Of a DNA stretch of 64,000 nt, positions 11,378-22,066 are shown piece after piece. How positions within the stretch are numbered: the first letter of the stretch is position 1; each line of letters begins with the position of its first letter. The stretch is from Micropterix aruncella. Lineage: Eukaryota > Arthropoda > Insecta > Lepidoptera > Micropterigidae. The DNA is taken from the NCBI GenBank assembly GCA_944548615.1, contig OX155952.1, positions 26,664,412 to 26,728,411 on the forward strand, in the 5' to 3' direction. The position numbers and the translations under genes are program-made. Under the pieces are notes generated by a model. It saw nothing but the letters and a program-made list of their open reading frames with translations, was not told the DNA's origin and did no database searches.

Positions 11378-12004
11378 GGTAAGTTCAAGAGTGATGGACC
11401 TCTTTTTGGGAGCCTCATATTTTTCCTGAATAACTAAAACACACGCTCATGGTATTATATCAATATACAATTATTAATTACCCATTTATAAAATATATAT
11501 GGCAACACGACAGTTTCTTAGAGGTAAAATTTGAGATCAAACAAAAGATAGCCTTGGTCCATCTCTTCCACACCCTATGGGCATAGTATACTGTAACCGT
11601 ATCGTATAGGTGAGTTGGACCACCCAATAAGGAAAGATGGACCTAACGAAAATAAATACTAAATCTTCTTAAATTTCCTTAATAAAAGAAAATGGGGCGC
11701 ATTACAAACTAAAAAAAATAAACAAATAATTAATAGCAATAACTAATGTCAAACGAAAAGACTTGAATTGTTTTACCATTTTGTCTCCGCACTCCCATTA
11801 TGGTATTTTAGTACAGCCTTCATGAAACCAGCGGTTTTTATTTTTTTTTAAAAACAAAAGAAAATACGGCCATCTTGTTTCGTACACTTTCCAACTGGTT
11901 TGACAGAAACACATCAGTGTTGCCAATTTCTTTTTAAATATTTGTGTTTGGAAAAAATTGCGATGATCCATCTCACCCGTTGGTCCATCTCTCCTTGAAT
12001 TACC
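11378..12004. mobile_element. Putative MITE with GATGGACC terminal repeats
   Basis: The left end ggtaagttcaagagtgatgg and the right end, ending ctctccttgaattacc, are about 80 percent inverted matches over 23 bp. Within the element the words ggtccatctc, gatggacctaacg and gatccatctcaccc recur in both orientations. The interior is AT-rich and non-coding. The target duplication is not clear, so the class (Tc1/mariner or other) is open. Confidence 0.6.
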
Positions 12005-12714
12005 TTATTTTTTTTTAATGAAACTGAAAAGTTTTCAGAAGCTCTTTCATATTTGTGTTTTTTGAAATACATCGAAAAGCAACTATTTAATATGATATAA
12101 TATAATATTGAGTATTTTAAAGAATTCATTTACAAGCGTCCTGTGGTATATTTTTTAATGTAAATATTCAATTTTGAGGAGGCTCACTAATTTTAGCGTG
12201 ATTGTTCATATAGAAATAATTACTTTCAAAGCAATCTAAGACAATAATCGCATAGTAGCCAGTATGGAGAGTATGAATAAAATATAAACGAAAAAATGAT
12301 AAAGGTAAATACCGACTTTTGAAAAGACGCTCCTCATTTGGTTGTTAGCCTCCCGACATTGACATTTTCGGGTACCACTACACCAACTTTTTTTCCCGTC
12401 TATTTATTTATTTATTTATTTTTCGGGAAACATACAGATAGCGCTTCGTTAGTTATTACAAATATATATGTACATTGTTTGATTGGACGACTATTTTTTA
12501 CCTACAATAGTGTCCTATATTAATTCCTTATACGATAAATTGAATAGAATTAAATTAAATTACTGCCGAAGTATATACATTATATTTTAGTCGGAAATCT
12601 ACTAATATTACAATTGAAGCTGCGGACACATTTAAGCTATCAATGCAGCGACGCGGCGATTCGAATCTATTAATGAAATGATAATAAAATTGGCCCGATA
12701 AAGTTATGCAATGG
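12005..12714. other. AT-rich spacer
   Basis: Contains a (TTTA)n tract near 12397-12422. There is no supported gene. The 61-codon frame at 12338-12523 spans that tract and is spurious. Confidence 0.5.
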
Positions 12715-13105
12715 TTTGTTGAGCGAGTACGGCGCGGTGGGTAGGGGAAGGCGGGGCTGCGGCGGGCGACGGGCGGTCGGTGACATATGCCAGCCGCGGT
12801 GCGGAAATGATCCACAAAAGAAATCCGCGGCGACCTTGAAACGAGATGAACGAGAGTGAAGCGAGTCGCGCCGGCGAAAGTGGGAGAAATGGCGGCGCCG
12901 GCGCGCCGTCCCGCTCGCCGCCGCCCGACGCCGCATAGCGCCCTCTCGCTCGCGCCGCGTTTACTTTTACTTTCGAGCGGTGGCGCAACCGATTACGGCC
13001 GTTGTATAACGTTGGTGGGGGCGCGGGGAGAGCGACGCGGCGGCGCGGGCGGCTCTAAACGCGCTGCTCCAATGTACGATACTTCGCCGCTCCTCGCAAC
13101 AGTAC
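12715..13105. promoter_or_regulatory. GC-rich, CpG-dense island
   Basis: Abrupt change from AT-rich DNA to sequence full of cg dinucleotides, such as ggcggcgccggcgcgccgtc and cgcgccgcg. Open frames exist on both strands (12856-13140 plus; 12670-12988 minus in two frames) because stops are rare in GC-rich DNA. Their Arg/Ala/Pro-rich translations do not look like a protein. In insects such islands commonly mark promoters, 5' UTRs or conserved regulatory DNA; that role here is inference. Confidence 0.5.
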
Positions 13106-14379
13106 GATTAATTCTACTCTACAACGGTGACGAACAATAATCGGACCCTACTAATGACTGTTTATCTACATAGAAAATTGATTTCTTGAGAATTGACGAT
13201 TCATAGTCGACGAATCTAAAAATACTGTTTTACAATACAAGTAGGTACCCAATTACCCATAGAGAATTCAAATAGCAACTATTGCACGATATATTACAAT
13301 TCTCTGAAATCTACTGATTTTTATGGTTTTTTTTTAATATTTTGAAAAAAATAGGAGTTTGTTACCTTTGTATTTGTATGCAGTTTCCTTACCAAAGTGA
13401 AAGTAAAAGTCAAAAAATAATATTCTGATCGCCAAAAGATAACAGACTTTGAATTGTATATTATGTTTTTCCGACGGATTCTATGAGTTTCTTCACTGGA
13501 AAGGAGCGAAAGAATGATTTATTGGTACAATTATTGTCAAGATACAATATTTGAGTTAATACACTTTTATACAATAGAATTATTTTAGATTAATAATTTG
13601 TCCTTATAATTTACTTCGTGGCTCGGTGGCTCTCGGTAATATCCATGTCCTTTGAATAGCTGGTGGGTTTTAACCTTGGAAATACTGAATATCACGGGAT
13701 TACCAGTCACTTTTTAATTGTATAGAAAAATCGATCATTCTTCTTTGAACAAAAAACATTCGCAAAAACATTCGCAATGGCTGTCGCATTCATATACTAT
13801 AATCTAATGCTATGCTAAGGTTTAAGAGGATGGATGAATCAAAATTTTCCGATAATGTCCGAATATCGAATGTTGGTAATTAAAGAAGAGTAGAAGGAGA
13901 TTTGTGAAGACAAACCACAGTAATGATTAGGCGCTGTCCAATAGGCGGCACTTCTGGTAAAAATATGGTCTCGTCTGAGCACTTTCAAAATAAGTAAGCA
14001 GACGCCACTAAAAACCGAAAGAAAAAAGAGTGGGCTAGATTTATCTATGACCCATTTGATTGACATGAGTCATAGACAAATTTAGAATTGCATTTTTTTC
14101 AACAATCAACTCCACATGACCAAACCGAATGTCAAAAGTGGCCGAATAGGTGGTATAGTGGCCGAATAGTGGTCGAATAGGTAGGTGTTTATTGGTGATT
14201 ACACAGCAAATAAAAAAACAGATATAACATATATTAAAAGACGATTAAGTAAACACAACATTTTTACAATGATAAATAAATTACCAATGTAATAACTAGG
14301 TTTAAAAACTTACCTTAGGTTTAATACCTAGGTATAAAAATATATATTTTAATAGGGAATGATAGGGATTGAAATCAGT
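13106..14379. other. AT-rich spacer
   Basis: No gene is supported. The word gtggccgaatagg is repeated imperfectly around 14138-14180. The 75-codon minus frame at 13839-14066 is not protein-like. Confidence 0.5.
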
Positions 14380-14565
14380 GCAGGGATAATGCATGTGAGG
14401 GTCCGTATGTTCTTGTGTTAGGGTGTGAGTGTGTAATGTGTAGTGCGACAGTACATGCTACTTGTATATAAATAAATGTTAAGATTAATTACTAATATTG
14501 CCTGCAGGCAATAAGCTTGCCTTTTCTTAAGAATAAAGTTTTATTATTATTATTATTATTATTAT
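14380..14565 (+). mobile_element. Probable LINE 3' terminus with (ATT)n tail
   Basis: About 185 bp ends in aagaataaagttttattatt and an uninterrupted ATT run (14541-14565). Just before it is the perfect palindrome ttgcctgcaggcaa (14498-14511). A small terminal hairpin followed by an aataaa-like signal and a short tandem-repeat tail is typical of CR1/L2/jockey-type LINE ends. No coding part is present, so the family cannot be named. Confidence 0.5.
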
Positions 14566-14904
14566 ATTGGTTCAATTTAAATGGGTGTTATGGAGAGTAT
14601 CTTGAGTAACTCTCGAAGAGTAGCTCGGATAAAGCTGTTAAAACTTTGGGTGCGGTTTTTTTAATAATAATAAACTCTTTATTTGCACTTAATAAGTAGG
14701 TACTGTAAATGGAATATCATCGTATCAGGAGAACGTACACATTTAAATGCATACGCCATTGAAATATATAGTTCAAAAAATCAATCCGCAGAAACCGCCG
14801 ATTCGGTGTCGTGTGAACCTGCCGTAAGGGAGGCTCTACAAAAAGACATTTTACGTTCCCGGCGCACAAACCGACGAGAAGGGAAAGTATTGTGAACGCG
14901 CTTC
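14566..14904. other. Spacer, nothing recognised
   Basis: Overlapping frames on both strands at 14683-15050 are unsupported. No repeat match elsewhere in the window was seen. Confidence 0.45.
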
Positions 14905-15415
14905 AGTTTGTCTGCATTGTCTGTCTCTGTGTGTGTATAACTCCACGATATCGGCCAATCACTTAATCCGATTGAGCTGAAATATGGCGTGCAGGCATTA
15001 TTTAGCCATTGCAAGAGTTGAAAAGATTGAGGTTGAGATCGGCCTATCAATGGGCGCCCTAGATATATTTCAATCTCAAAATATTGGACTTAGAGACTTG
15101 AAATTTGGTACACAGATGCTTTGTTAATCGAAATCACATTGCGAAATTTTGGTTGAAATAAATATATCATATACAAGATACATTAATATTATTTAAATTC
15201 CGCAATACATATTAATAAAATATTAACGCCGAGCCGCCCAAAGCTAGCCGAGAAACGAACCGCGCCGCCCGAGGTGGTTGCAGCGAAACCCAACCGGCAT
15301 CGTCCGCCGGCCGAGAGATGATGCTCATCGATTTAATTTATGAAATTATTATTCAGATGAAATCAGTCCTTGGCTACTTGCCGAGATAGCATTAGGGTGA
15401 CACAACCGTCTTTTT
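14905..15415 (+). repeat. Dispersed repeat REP-E, copy 1
   Basis: This aligns along its length with the reverse complement of 51430-51937. Shared words include ctctgtgtgtgtgtat-like sequence, gattgagctgaaat, aatattaacgccgagccgcc against the second copy's inverse, and ccttggctacttgccgagat. Copies differ by substitutions and small gaps. The element is about 510 bp, non-coding and of unknown class. One end stops at gacacaaccg before a t-run. Confidence 0.8.
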
Positions 15416-15479
15416 TTTCACTTTTTGAGAGATGTTTTTTTTTGAACCGATGAAATCGCATAGGCCTACGGAATGAGTG

Positions 15480-15835
15480 CGCCATAGTGAGGTGATTGTC
15501 GGCGGGTACGATTGTTGCGCGGAGATGTAGCGCGGAGAGCGTTCGTGGGGTGCGCGCGCGGCGCGGCGCGCTCGCTCGGCCAGTGTGCCCGCGCAGCATG
15601 GACGCGGTGCATGTCCGCCGTCGCTCGCCTCGCCCGCTCACGCACCGCCGACACGCGGCCCGCGCGGTGACAGTCGCGACGCGTCCCGACGCCCCAGCCG
15701 CCGTTCCCGCCCGCCCTGCGGCCGACGCCGCGCCGCCCAGCCGCTTTCGCAAGCGCCCGCGCCGCGCCGCGCGCAATTCGTAAACCGCGCGGTTACCAAA
15801 CTCGCGTACTCGCCGCGCCGACGATCTCATCGTGA
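15480..15835. promoter_or_regulatory. GC-rich, CpG-dense island
   Basis: The strongest island in the window (gcgcgcgcggcgcggcgcgc near 15553). It begins 65 bp after the REP-E copy. A 95-codon frame at 15496-15783 on the plus strand and a 171-codon frame on the minus strand are both open. Both translations are almost only Arg, Ala, Pro and Ser, as expected from composition, so neither is called a gene. It may be the 5' end or promoter of a host transcript. Confidence 0.5.
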
Positions 15836-16644
15836 AAGTTGAAACTGGGTCGACGATAAGCAATCCACTTTGGCCCACTAAATATTGTGCAATGCGTTAA
15901 TTCAACGTTTTATCAATTATGTGGAAACGCTTATTTTGTGGGAATGGAACGATGTTTCGTGATATTTTAGCCTAAGAAGAGATCGTTCATTTTTATGTAC
16001 CTACACTGGATTCTCATCGGAAACGAGACGAGTTTTTATCTAATTGTGAGAACATTCATTTGCACGGATTGGACTATTTACAAAGGATTTATGCTTTCAC
16101 CTCAAGGGTCTGTATAAATATTAATGATTATTTTAATTATTCTATTTTAAATACTTTGTGTGGAAGATAGCAGGCTTTATGGTACTAAAGTAATAATGTA
16201 TACTGTAAGTATACAGTATAAGATACTATATGGTAATTGGTAATCAAGTAGATCATACGCTGTCTAGCCTGGTAACCTGTTGGATAGAGGAGGCATAGGA
16301 TTAAATCCCTCTGAAGTCCGTCTTGGAAAGAACCGATATCCTAATAATTCTAGCCATCCTAATTTTTCGACAATAGTTTTAGAACCATATTCAGTCAATG
16401 GAATCCCGCCACGGAATTTTAACTACGGCGGGGAAAGCAATGAAAACCTATGACTATTTTTACTATATCTACGAATTCAATATGCCTTTCCAAGTACTAG
16501 GAAAGATATACAAAGTCACCTACGTCAATTTCAACAGACAGAAGAAAAAACACTAATGCTGCTTACTACTTTCCATATGTGTTCACCTACGTATCAATAG
16601 TCTTACCTGTAAAAACTGATATGCCAACCGCTTATTTACATATG
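15836..16644. other. Spacer, nothing recognised
   Basis: Contains a small inverted repeat, tatactgtaagtatacagtat, near 16199-16220. No coding frame is supported. Confidence 0.5.
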
Positions 16645-16708
16645 AATAGTCGTCTTCCTCAACCATTTCCCTTGAAAACAAGGGAAATGGTTGAGGAAGA
16701 CGACTATT
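16645..16708. repeat. Perfect 30-bp-arm hairpin
   Basis: The left arm 16645-16674 begins aatagtcgtcttcctcaacc. The right arm 16679-16708 is its exact reverse complement, ending gaggaagacgactatt. The loop is only aaaa. No mismatch is visible in 30 pairs. Such a fold is a typical footprint of a recent template-switch event, and could also be an assembly or library foldback artefact. Confidence 0.97.
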
Positions 16709-17589
16709 TCTTTGGCTAAAACATTTGGGTATCTTGATACTAAGATCTCAAATGTGTACCTTGATGCCAAGATCAAAGAATATTTACGTGACAATAATGC
16801 ACTGTATAATTTGTGCTTATTTGATTGATTATTTTATATTTTTCTGTAAGTTTGTGTTATTCATATAAGGCACACGCAGCATGTAGTAACATTAGTATGC
16901 AATTAATTGAACCCTTATTGAAATCAGTTTTGACTCTATTCTAATCATGCAATTTGGATTAAATAGTAATTCAAATTGCAATTACTGATCCTAATTCAAA
17001 TCATTTGAAAGAAGTTAGAGATTTTTTCTAATAATACAGGAGAACAAGAGAGACGATATCGCTAGCCATACGCAAAGGGTTAAAAGTCGTTACAACAGTC
17101 AAGAAAATGGAAATTAGTCATTCAAATGTTGTACATGTCAGAAAACAATTCCTACACATGAAACCGGATAAGTCATGCACATATGTCTTAATTTTGACGA
17201 CGTTTATCTTGATAGAGTTCTTTGAATTTAAAAAATACCCTGTTATATACAAACAGATAGAAATCTATCAGTTTATTTGTAGAACATGGAAGTTTACCAA
17301 ATTTGGTGGGTCCTTTTAGTGTTCACTAGCAAAGTCATAATATCCATGCTATTTTCAAAACAAGCCATCCATCGATCATATAACATATAATAATCCAAAG
17401 TAATAAATCTGGCGAATCATCCGAATTCTCGCATTCTTTGGTTGTGCATATCTAACGAAATTGCGTTGTTTCCTTATCATAATTAAGTGCGTAGTTACAC
17501 GACACTGATACTATACAGTGTAAAATGTGTATATTGTACTATACAGTGTATATTGTAAAATGCAAACGATAAAATACAAAACTTACAAA
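16709..17589. other. AT-rich spacer
   Basis: No coding frame with protein-like composition. The 70-codon frame at 17107-17319 is unsupported. Confidence 0.5.
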
Positions 17590-17942
17590 ATTATCGTTTC
17601 GCAACTCGCCGTAGGAAGGCAAGAAGCGGTGGCCGCCGTGTCGAAAGTGTGGAAGTGACGAAAGTGTCGGAAAAGTGACGAAAACGTGTTTGAAAAAAAA
17701 GAGACGGTGAAAGATTCCGCTCTCTTTTTAGCCGAGACCTTGGCTACGGCCGGGCAGTGGCAATAGTGACTGGGAAAATGGGTCGCTTCAAAGACATACT
17801 TACTAGTCGCGACAGGCGCGAAATGGAAAAGTTTACGATAAAAACGTGTACTAATAATATATTCAAAACTCAGGAGATTGGTTTTAATGATTCTCTTCCT
17901 CTTTCGAGCTGTCGCTTATTCACTTCTGACAGTCTTTAGATA
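17590..17942 (+). other. Unusual purine-rich stretch with a short ATG frame
   Basis: 17645-17690 repeats words of the type gtgacgaaagtgtcg and gtgacgaaaacgtg. This is followed by a frame whose internal ATG at about 17778 reads MGRFKDILTSRDRREMEKF and ends at 17939. The layout (GA-rich leader then a start in decent context) resembles the 5' end of a transposon or a host exon, but nothing is recognisable by family. Kept as a curiosity rather than a gene. Confidence 0.25.
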
Positions 17943-19134
17943 ACTGAAAAATAAGTAATAGTTTTTGAATAATTATTATTTTATTTTTTATTAACTATCC
18001 AAATAACCAATTGGCAGGTGTTCCTACACTTAGTTGATTTATTCCGGTTTATATATTCGATTAGACATTACATCGATTTTACAAATAATTGATAATAGGC
18101 ACCTATTTAAAATAATTACATAATTTTATAGGGAGGGGAAGATTTATCTCCCAAAAACAACAATAATTATTCTAAATAGGTGTTTTTAGGAAAACATAGA
18201 TTAGAATAATATATTAAGCAAAATGATCATGATCAATCATGTTGTTATCGTCAAAGTAATCGCAAATAAACATACCTGTTAAGAATACAAAGGAAAATTG
18301 ATGAATAAATAAAACTCAATTTTAATTTCATTTTAGAAAATCGATGAGAGTTACATATAAAGTTAGGTACCTAGCTATAGTCTGAGTAACAAAATAGAAC
18401 TTATCTTTACATTGTCTATAGTCTTGACGTGAATACAAAGGAATCGTAATCATAAATATATAAAGTATCGATAGTTAAACCTATAATAACCTGTAGTTAA
18501 ACCCATAGTTAAACATATATTATCACAAAAATGGAGAGAATTTTTAATTGACAAAATCCTTCATGCAATGTTTTCTGAATGCCATAATCGCCAAGGCAGT
18601 AAACGTTAAATGGTATTTTATATAGTATATATTCTTTTGTAAACTACATACATACTTAATTCGCACTTTACTTAATCTCACTGAAATAAGTCTTCTTTAT
18701 TTCTGATGCCTGAATATCAGAGTGTAATCAGTAAATATATATTTTCTTGCACATATAATATTATGTTATGTGTAAGTCGTGTCCATTGTCATAAAACCAG
18801 ATTCGGAGAAATACGAGATACCTACTGTGAACGAATTTCTTACAGCTCTTTTTTGTAGACGAAATATCTTAAAGATTATATACAATACATAATTATAAAT
18901 ATATAATATTAATATTCCTAAAATATGTTCACATGCAAACGTTATATTTTAAATAAAAATATCAGAATTAGTCTTTGATGGTGTAGGAAATTTTATTAAA
19001 TAAGAATTTCGCAATGTCAAAGAAATGTTGAAGGTCAGACACTGGCGATACAATTTTAAAATAAATCCCTTTCGAATTTTCACCTCTTGGGTTTTCTTGG
19101 CACTCTCGCTGGTAATTTGTCCTCCGCACTCTGA
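17943..19134. other. AT-rich spacer with one inverted repeat
   Basis: No gene is supported. An inverted repeat lies at 18100-18182 and is described separately. Confidence 0.5.
18100..18182. repeat. 83-bp inverted repeat
   Basis: The left arm cacctatttaaaataatta and the right arm, ending aattattctaaataggtg, pair over about 20 bp with one mismatch. A second inner pairing is gggag with ctccc. It may be a miniature palindromic element. No second copy was noticed. Confidence 0.7.
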
Positions 19135-19380
19135 TCAAGCGGCAACGTTCGTTTCATTTTTAGATTCAACCTTGTCTAAAGTCAACACATGTTGAAATTC
19201 TTCTTCTTCTTGTGGCGTTACTCGCAGCGCGGCGCAGCGGTCGTTTATCTTCGTAGAATGTTTGTTTCCTAATTTCAGTACGCCAAAGCGTCCGAATGCA
19301 TCATTGCCTCTTGCCAGACTGAACCGTACTATAGTCCCATTGCAAAACATACTTACTATTTTGATAACATTGTCATTCAT
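19135..19380 (-). CDS. Small protein-like frame of unknown function, possibly a pseudogene
   Basis: An 81-codon frame starts at ATG 19380. Its composition is more protein-like than its neighbours, with mixed residues and an acidic segment TPQEEEEFQHVLTLDKVESKN at about residues 55-75. It ends NETNVAA and a stop. In the next frame the sequence continues as TLPLDQSAEDKLPARVPRKPKR and a stop, which suggests one frameshift in an older, longer C-terminus. Just upstream of the ATG is tacaaatttcag, a possible splice acceptor; gtaagt occurs inside the frame. No family was recognised and the region may be a decayed exon. Confidence 0.3.
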   Translation of the reverse strand: MNDNVIKIVSMFCNGTIVRFSLARGNDAFGRFGVLKLGNKHSTKINDRCAALRVTPQEEEEFQHVLTLDKVESKNETNVAA

Positions 19381-19787
19381 TACTGAAATTTGTAGCGTGT
19401 CATTTTTCCATGTTTTTATGTATTATTTTTTTTTTTGGGAACTTGTTGTTTTCGTTTCGAGATAACGATGCGATGCTCCAGATTGTTTATCATCATTTCT
19501 TTAGTTATTTTCAGTTGGTGTTTTCACGGCGCTTTTGCGCATTCACCATAGTATGTATTTTGTAATTTTCCTTTATGGTCATACGTGTTTTTCAAACACC
19601 GATGGAAATTAGGCTATACTAACTATAGCCTGTTTGATGGATGTTTAAAGTAAACGATGTGTCAAGGTGTGTTTTAAAAGCCGGAAAACCGCGTCTGAAA
19701 TAAAAAGAAAGTACGATCAAATATTCCAAATAGGTCAAGTGTGTGTTAACCTTGCAAATTCTTGTTTGATCAACATATGTAATATAC
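19381..19787. other. Spacer
   Basis: No feature is seen. The short minus frame 19619-19825 overlaps the mariner end and is spurious. Confidence 0.5.
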
Positions 19788-20503
19788 TGTCCCAAAAGTA
19801 AGGTCTCCATTATTATAATAATCAAATGATGTTATATTTAAAAATAATACATGGGTATATATGCAGTATATATGAAATGTTTTTTAACATAATCGCCATT
19901 CACTTGGTTGCACTTTTCAAGGTGTACTGGGAGTTTGTGTATGCCAGCCTCGTAGAAACTTGCCGCCATCTCCTTTTCCAGGTATTGCTTCAGTTCTTCA
20001 TCTATCTCCGTCCGGTTTCCTCCCAAATGCTTGTTTAAGCTCTAGAACAAGTAATCGGGCGGGACAAGGTTTGGGCTGTAGGAGGGATGGGAGATCACGT
20101 CTCACCCAAACTGGCTCAAAAGGGTTTTTTGTCAGAAGCACGTGGGGCCGAGCATTGTCATGAAGGAGATAAACCCCCTTCGTCAGCACGGCTCGTCTTC
20201 GATTTTGGATGGTTTTGTGTCAAGTGTTGTCACCTTGACGGTTGTCCCAGTTAACATAAACTCAATCAGAAGATGACCATGATTTTTAGAGCAGACTGCA
20301 TCACTTTAGTGAGGTGGCGGTAGCCGATGTAGAAGGGTACAACCTAATTTTTTTCAAGCATGTCACACGCAAATTAAATATCTGACCGACTCGGGCCATC
20401 TCTCGTTAAAAAGGGGAGGAGCTACGATTTACAGCAGTTATCAACATCGGGAAAATATTTTTTTTTGCGGCGCTAGGAGAATGGAGACCTTACTTTTGGG
20501 ACA
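19788..20503 (-). mobile_element. Internally deleted mariner transposon with perfect TIRs
   Basis: The terminal inverted repeats (19788-19810 and 20481-20503) are identical over 23 bp, beginning tgtcccaaaagtaaggtctc. The minus strand keeps the C-terminal part of a mariner transposase. QNRRRAVLTKGVYLL is followed by the catalytic motif HDNARPH (20142-20162). Then, with in-frame stops, come DVISHPSYSP and PPDY, whose D (about 20051-20059) is the third catalytic residue. The end reads GGNRTEIDEELKQYLEKEM. The N-terminal DNA-binding half is missing, so the copy is only 716 bp instead of the roughly 1.3 kb usual for the family. The TA target duplication is not clear at the right end. Confidence 0.93.
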
Positions 20504-20938
20504 CGCTTAGCATCGCAAATGTAAGCTTGCATTTTGTTATTCCTGTGGGCAATTTATTTGAATTTATGAGGCTGAGAACGAGGTGGAGGAAGTATACAGG
20601 GTTAGTCCCTGACAGGAAACCGCATATATCTTCCCTTCTCTATAAGATTCTATTCCCTTGCCTCCCTAGACAATAGATTATCGCTATACATACTTCCCAC
20701 CAAATTAATCAATTCGAATATGGCGGGACTTTGCATTAGAAAAAAAAAATGAAAATGTTACTCGAAGAATTCAAGAAGGCCTACTCTACGCACTTACTGT
20801 GGCTGAAAGCTGCTCCTTATAAGTTTTATAGTTAGCGTTTACTTCCGTCATATGGTCTTACTTATAGATGATACTTTTATTTTTCTCTAATTCTGTGTGC
20901 TATATTTAGGTTGACAGTTTTTCTATATTCAAAATTCA

Positions 20939-20974
20939 AAGTGTGTGTGTGTGTGTGTGTGTTTGTGTGTGGGT
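20939..20974. repeat. (GT)n microsatellite
   Basis: About 11 uninterrupted gt units followed by an interrupted part (tttgtgtgtggg). Confidence 0.95.
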
Positions 20975-21203
20975 ATCAATGTATATGTATATGCTGGACG
21001 ACAACATCTAAATATAAATCAAGTAAATTTATTATACACACGTGTATGAGAGTTCCTGAAAAAAAGAAATAACCTAACTTACGAAATTTCAAGTACGTTC
21101 AAAGTAGATTTTCTGCGATCACTGATTCATTTTCAGTTTCACGTGTGCATTACAAAAATTACAAATGTACGAATTATGAAAGTAGAACGCCGGGAAGTGG
21201 CCA

Positions 21204-21461
21204 ATGAAATTGCAAGTGTCCGTAGGAAGGAGTCGAGAGCCGTCGCAACCGCGCCGCGGCGCCCAACTCGGTTGCTGCAATTCCGTTTCCAAACAAACGA
21301 TCCGAGGACCGACTTCACCTAAATTTTCGGCGTCACGCCTAGGATTGAATACTTATTGGGGCGACGCGACGCGGATCGTGGACTCGTCCGGCATACAAAA
21401 CCGGCAAGGATATCTTAAAGGTCGATTTGTATCAATCCGCTCCGTCGAGACACGTATCTGA
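21204..21461. promoter_or_regulatory. GC-rich patch with an unsupported 85-codon frame
   Basis: The sequence is CpG-dense (ccgcgccgcggcgcccaact and cgacgcgacgcggatcg). The plus frame is open throughout, but its translation lacks any recognisable domain. Its GC content contrasts with the flanks, as in the other islands, so conserved regulatory DNA or a host exon are both possible. Confidence 0.35.
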
Positions 21462-22066
21462 ATGCAAGAAAAGGCAGGCCGTTGCACAGAATAGTATTTT
21501 ACCTTGGCAATTTGACCAATGAATTTAAAAAGAAGAATATTTTGACCTTTTTTAAAAATGTATTATGTTTCTTCGTCCTTTCGTGTTTTTCTTCGCTAAT
21601 GTTTTCTGATTAGATTGTGACAATATTTCATTTTGAAGAATTGGTAAACATAATTTACGTACTACAGATATAAGAGTTTTTACCTTAAATCCTTTCAGTA
21701 ACACCTTCATCATTGCCATAAGTCAACTTAAAACTGAACTAAACAAGATAAGTAGGTACGTAAAAAACAATTTCTTATTCCTGAAATTCATACCAAATTG
21801 CTGTGTTAAAAACCAAGTGTTAATATTAATATTTATACTAATTATTAGATGTACACTCAAAACTAGTAGTAATGGGCTCGGATCGGTTGGTGTATGGCAG
21901 CTCTAGTTAACTCATCAATACGACTAATAAAACTAATTGGTGAAATAATTATCAGGTCGGATAATTTGTTTAAAAGTTACGGGCCGCCTAAGTCATTCAG
22001 CTTTAAATTCTTTAACTCAAGAACGCTTAGTCGATTTCAAAATTTCTTCGTAGTCGGTTTTTCTAT

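Larger units (their letters stand above)
20504..22066. other. Mixed spacer
   Basis: Holds a GT microsatellite (20939-20974) and a GC-rich patch (21204-21461). Positions 21870-22066 look like the left part of another repeat that was the target of the next MITE, but I cannot name it. Confidence 0.5.

Noticed and set aside
12670..13140. Four overlapping frames on both strands
   Set aside because: Same reason: GC-rich island with Arg/Pro/Ala-biased translations in every frame.
15363..15878. 171-codon minus-strand open frame
   Set aside because: It lies across a CpG-dense island where stops are rare. The translation is nearly all Arg, Ala, Ser and Thr, and the opposite strand is equally open. 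No domain or splice support.
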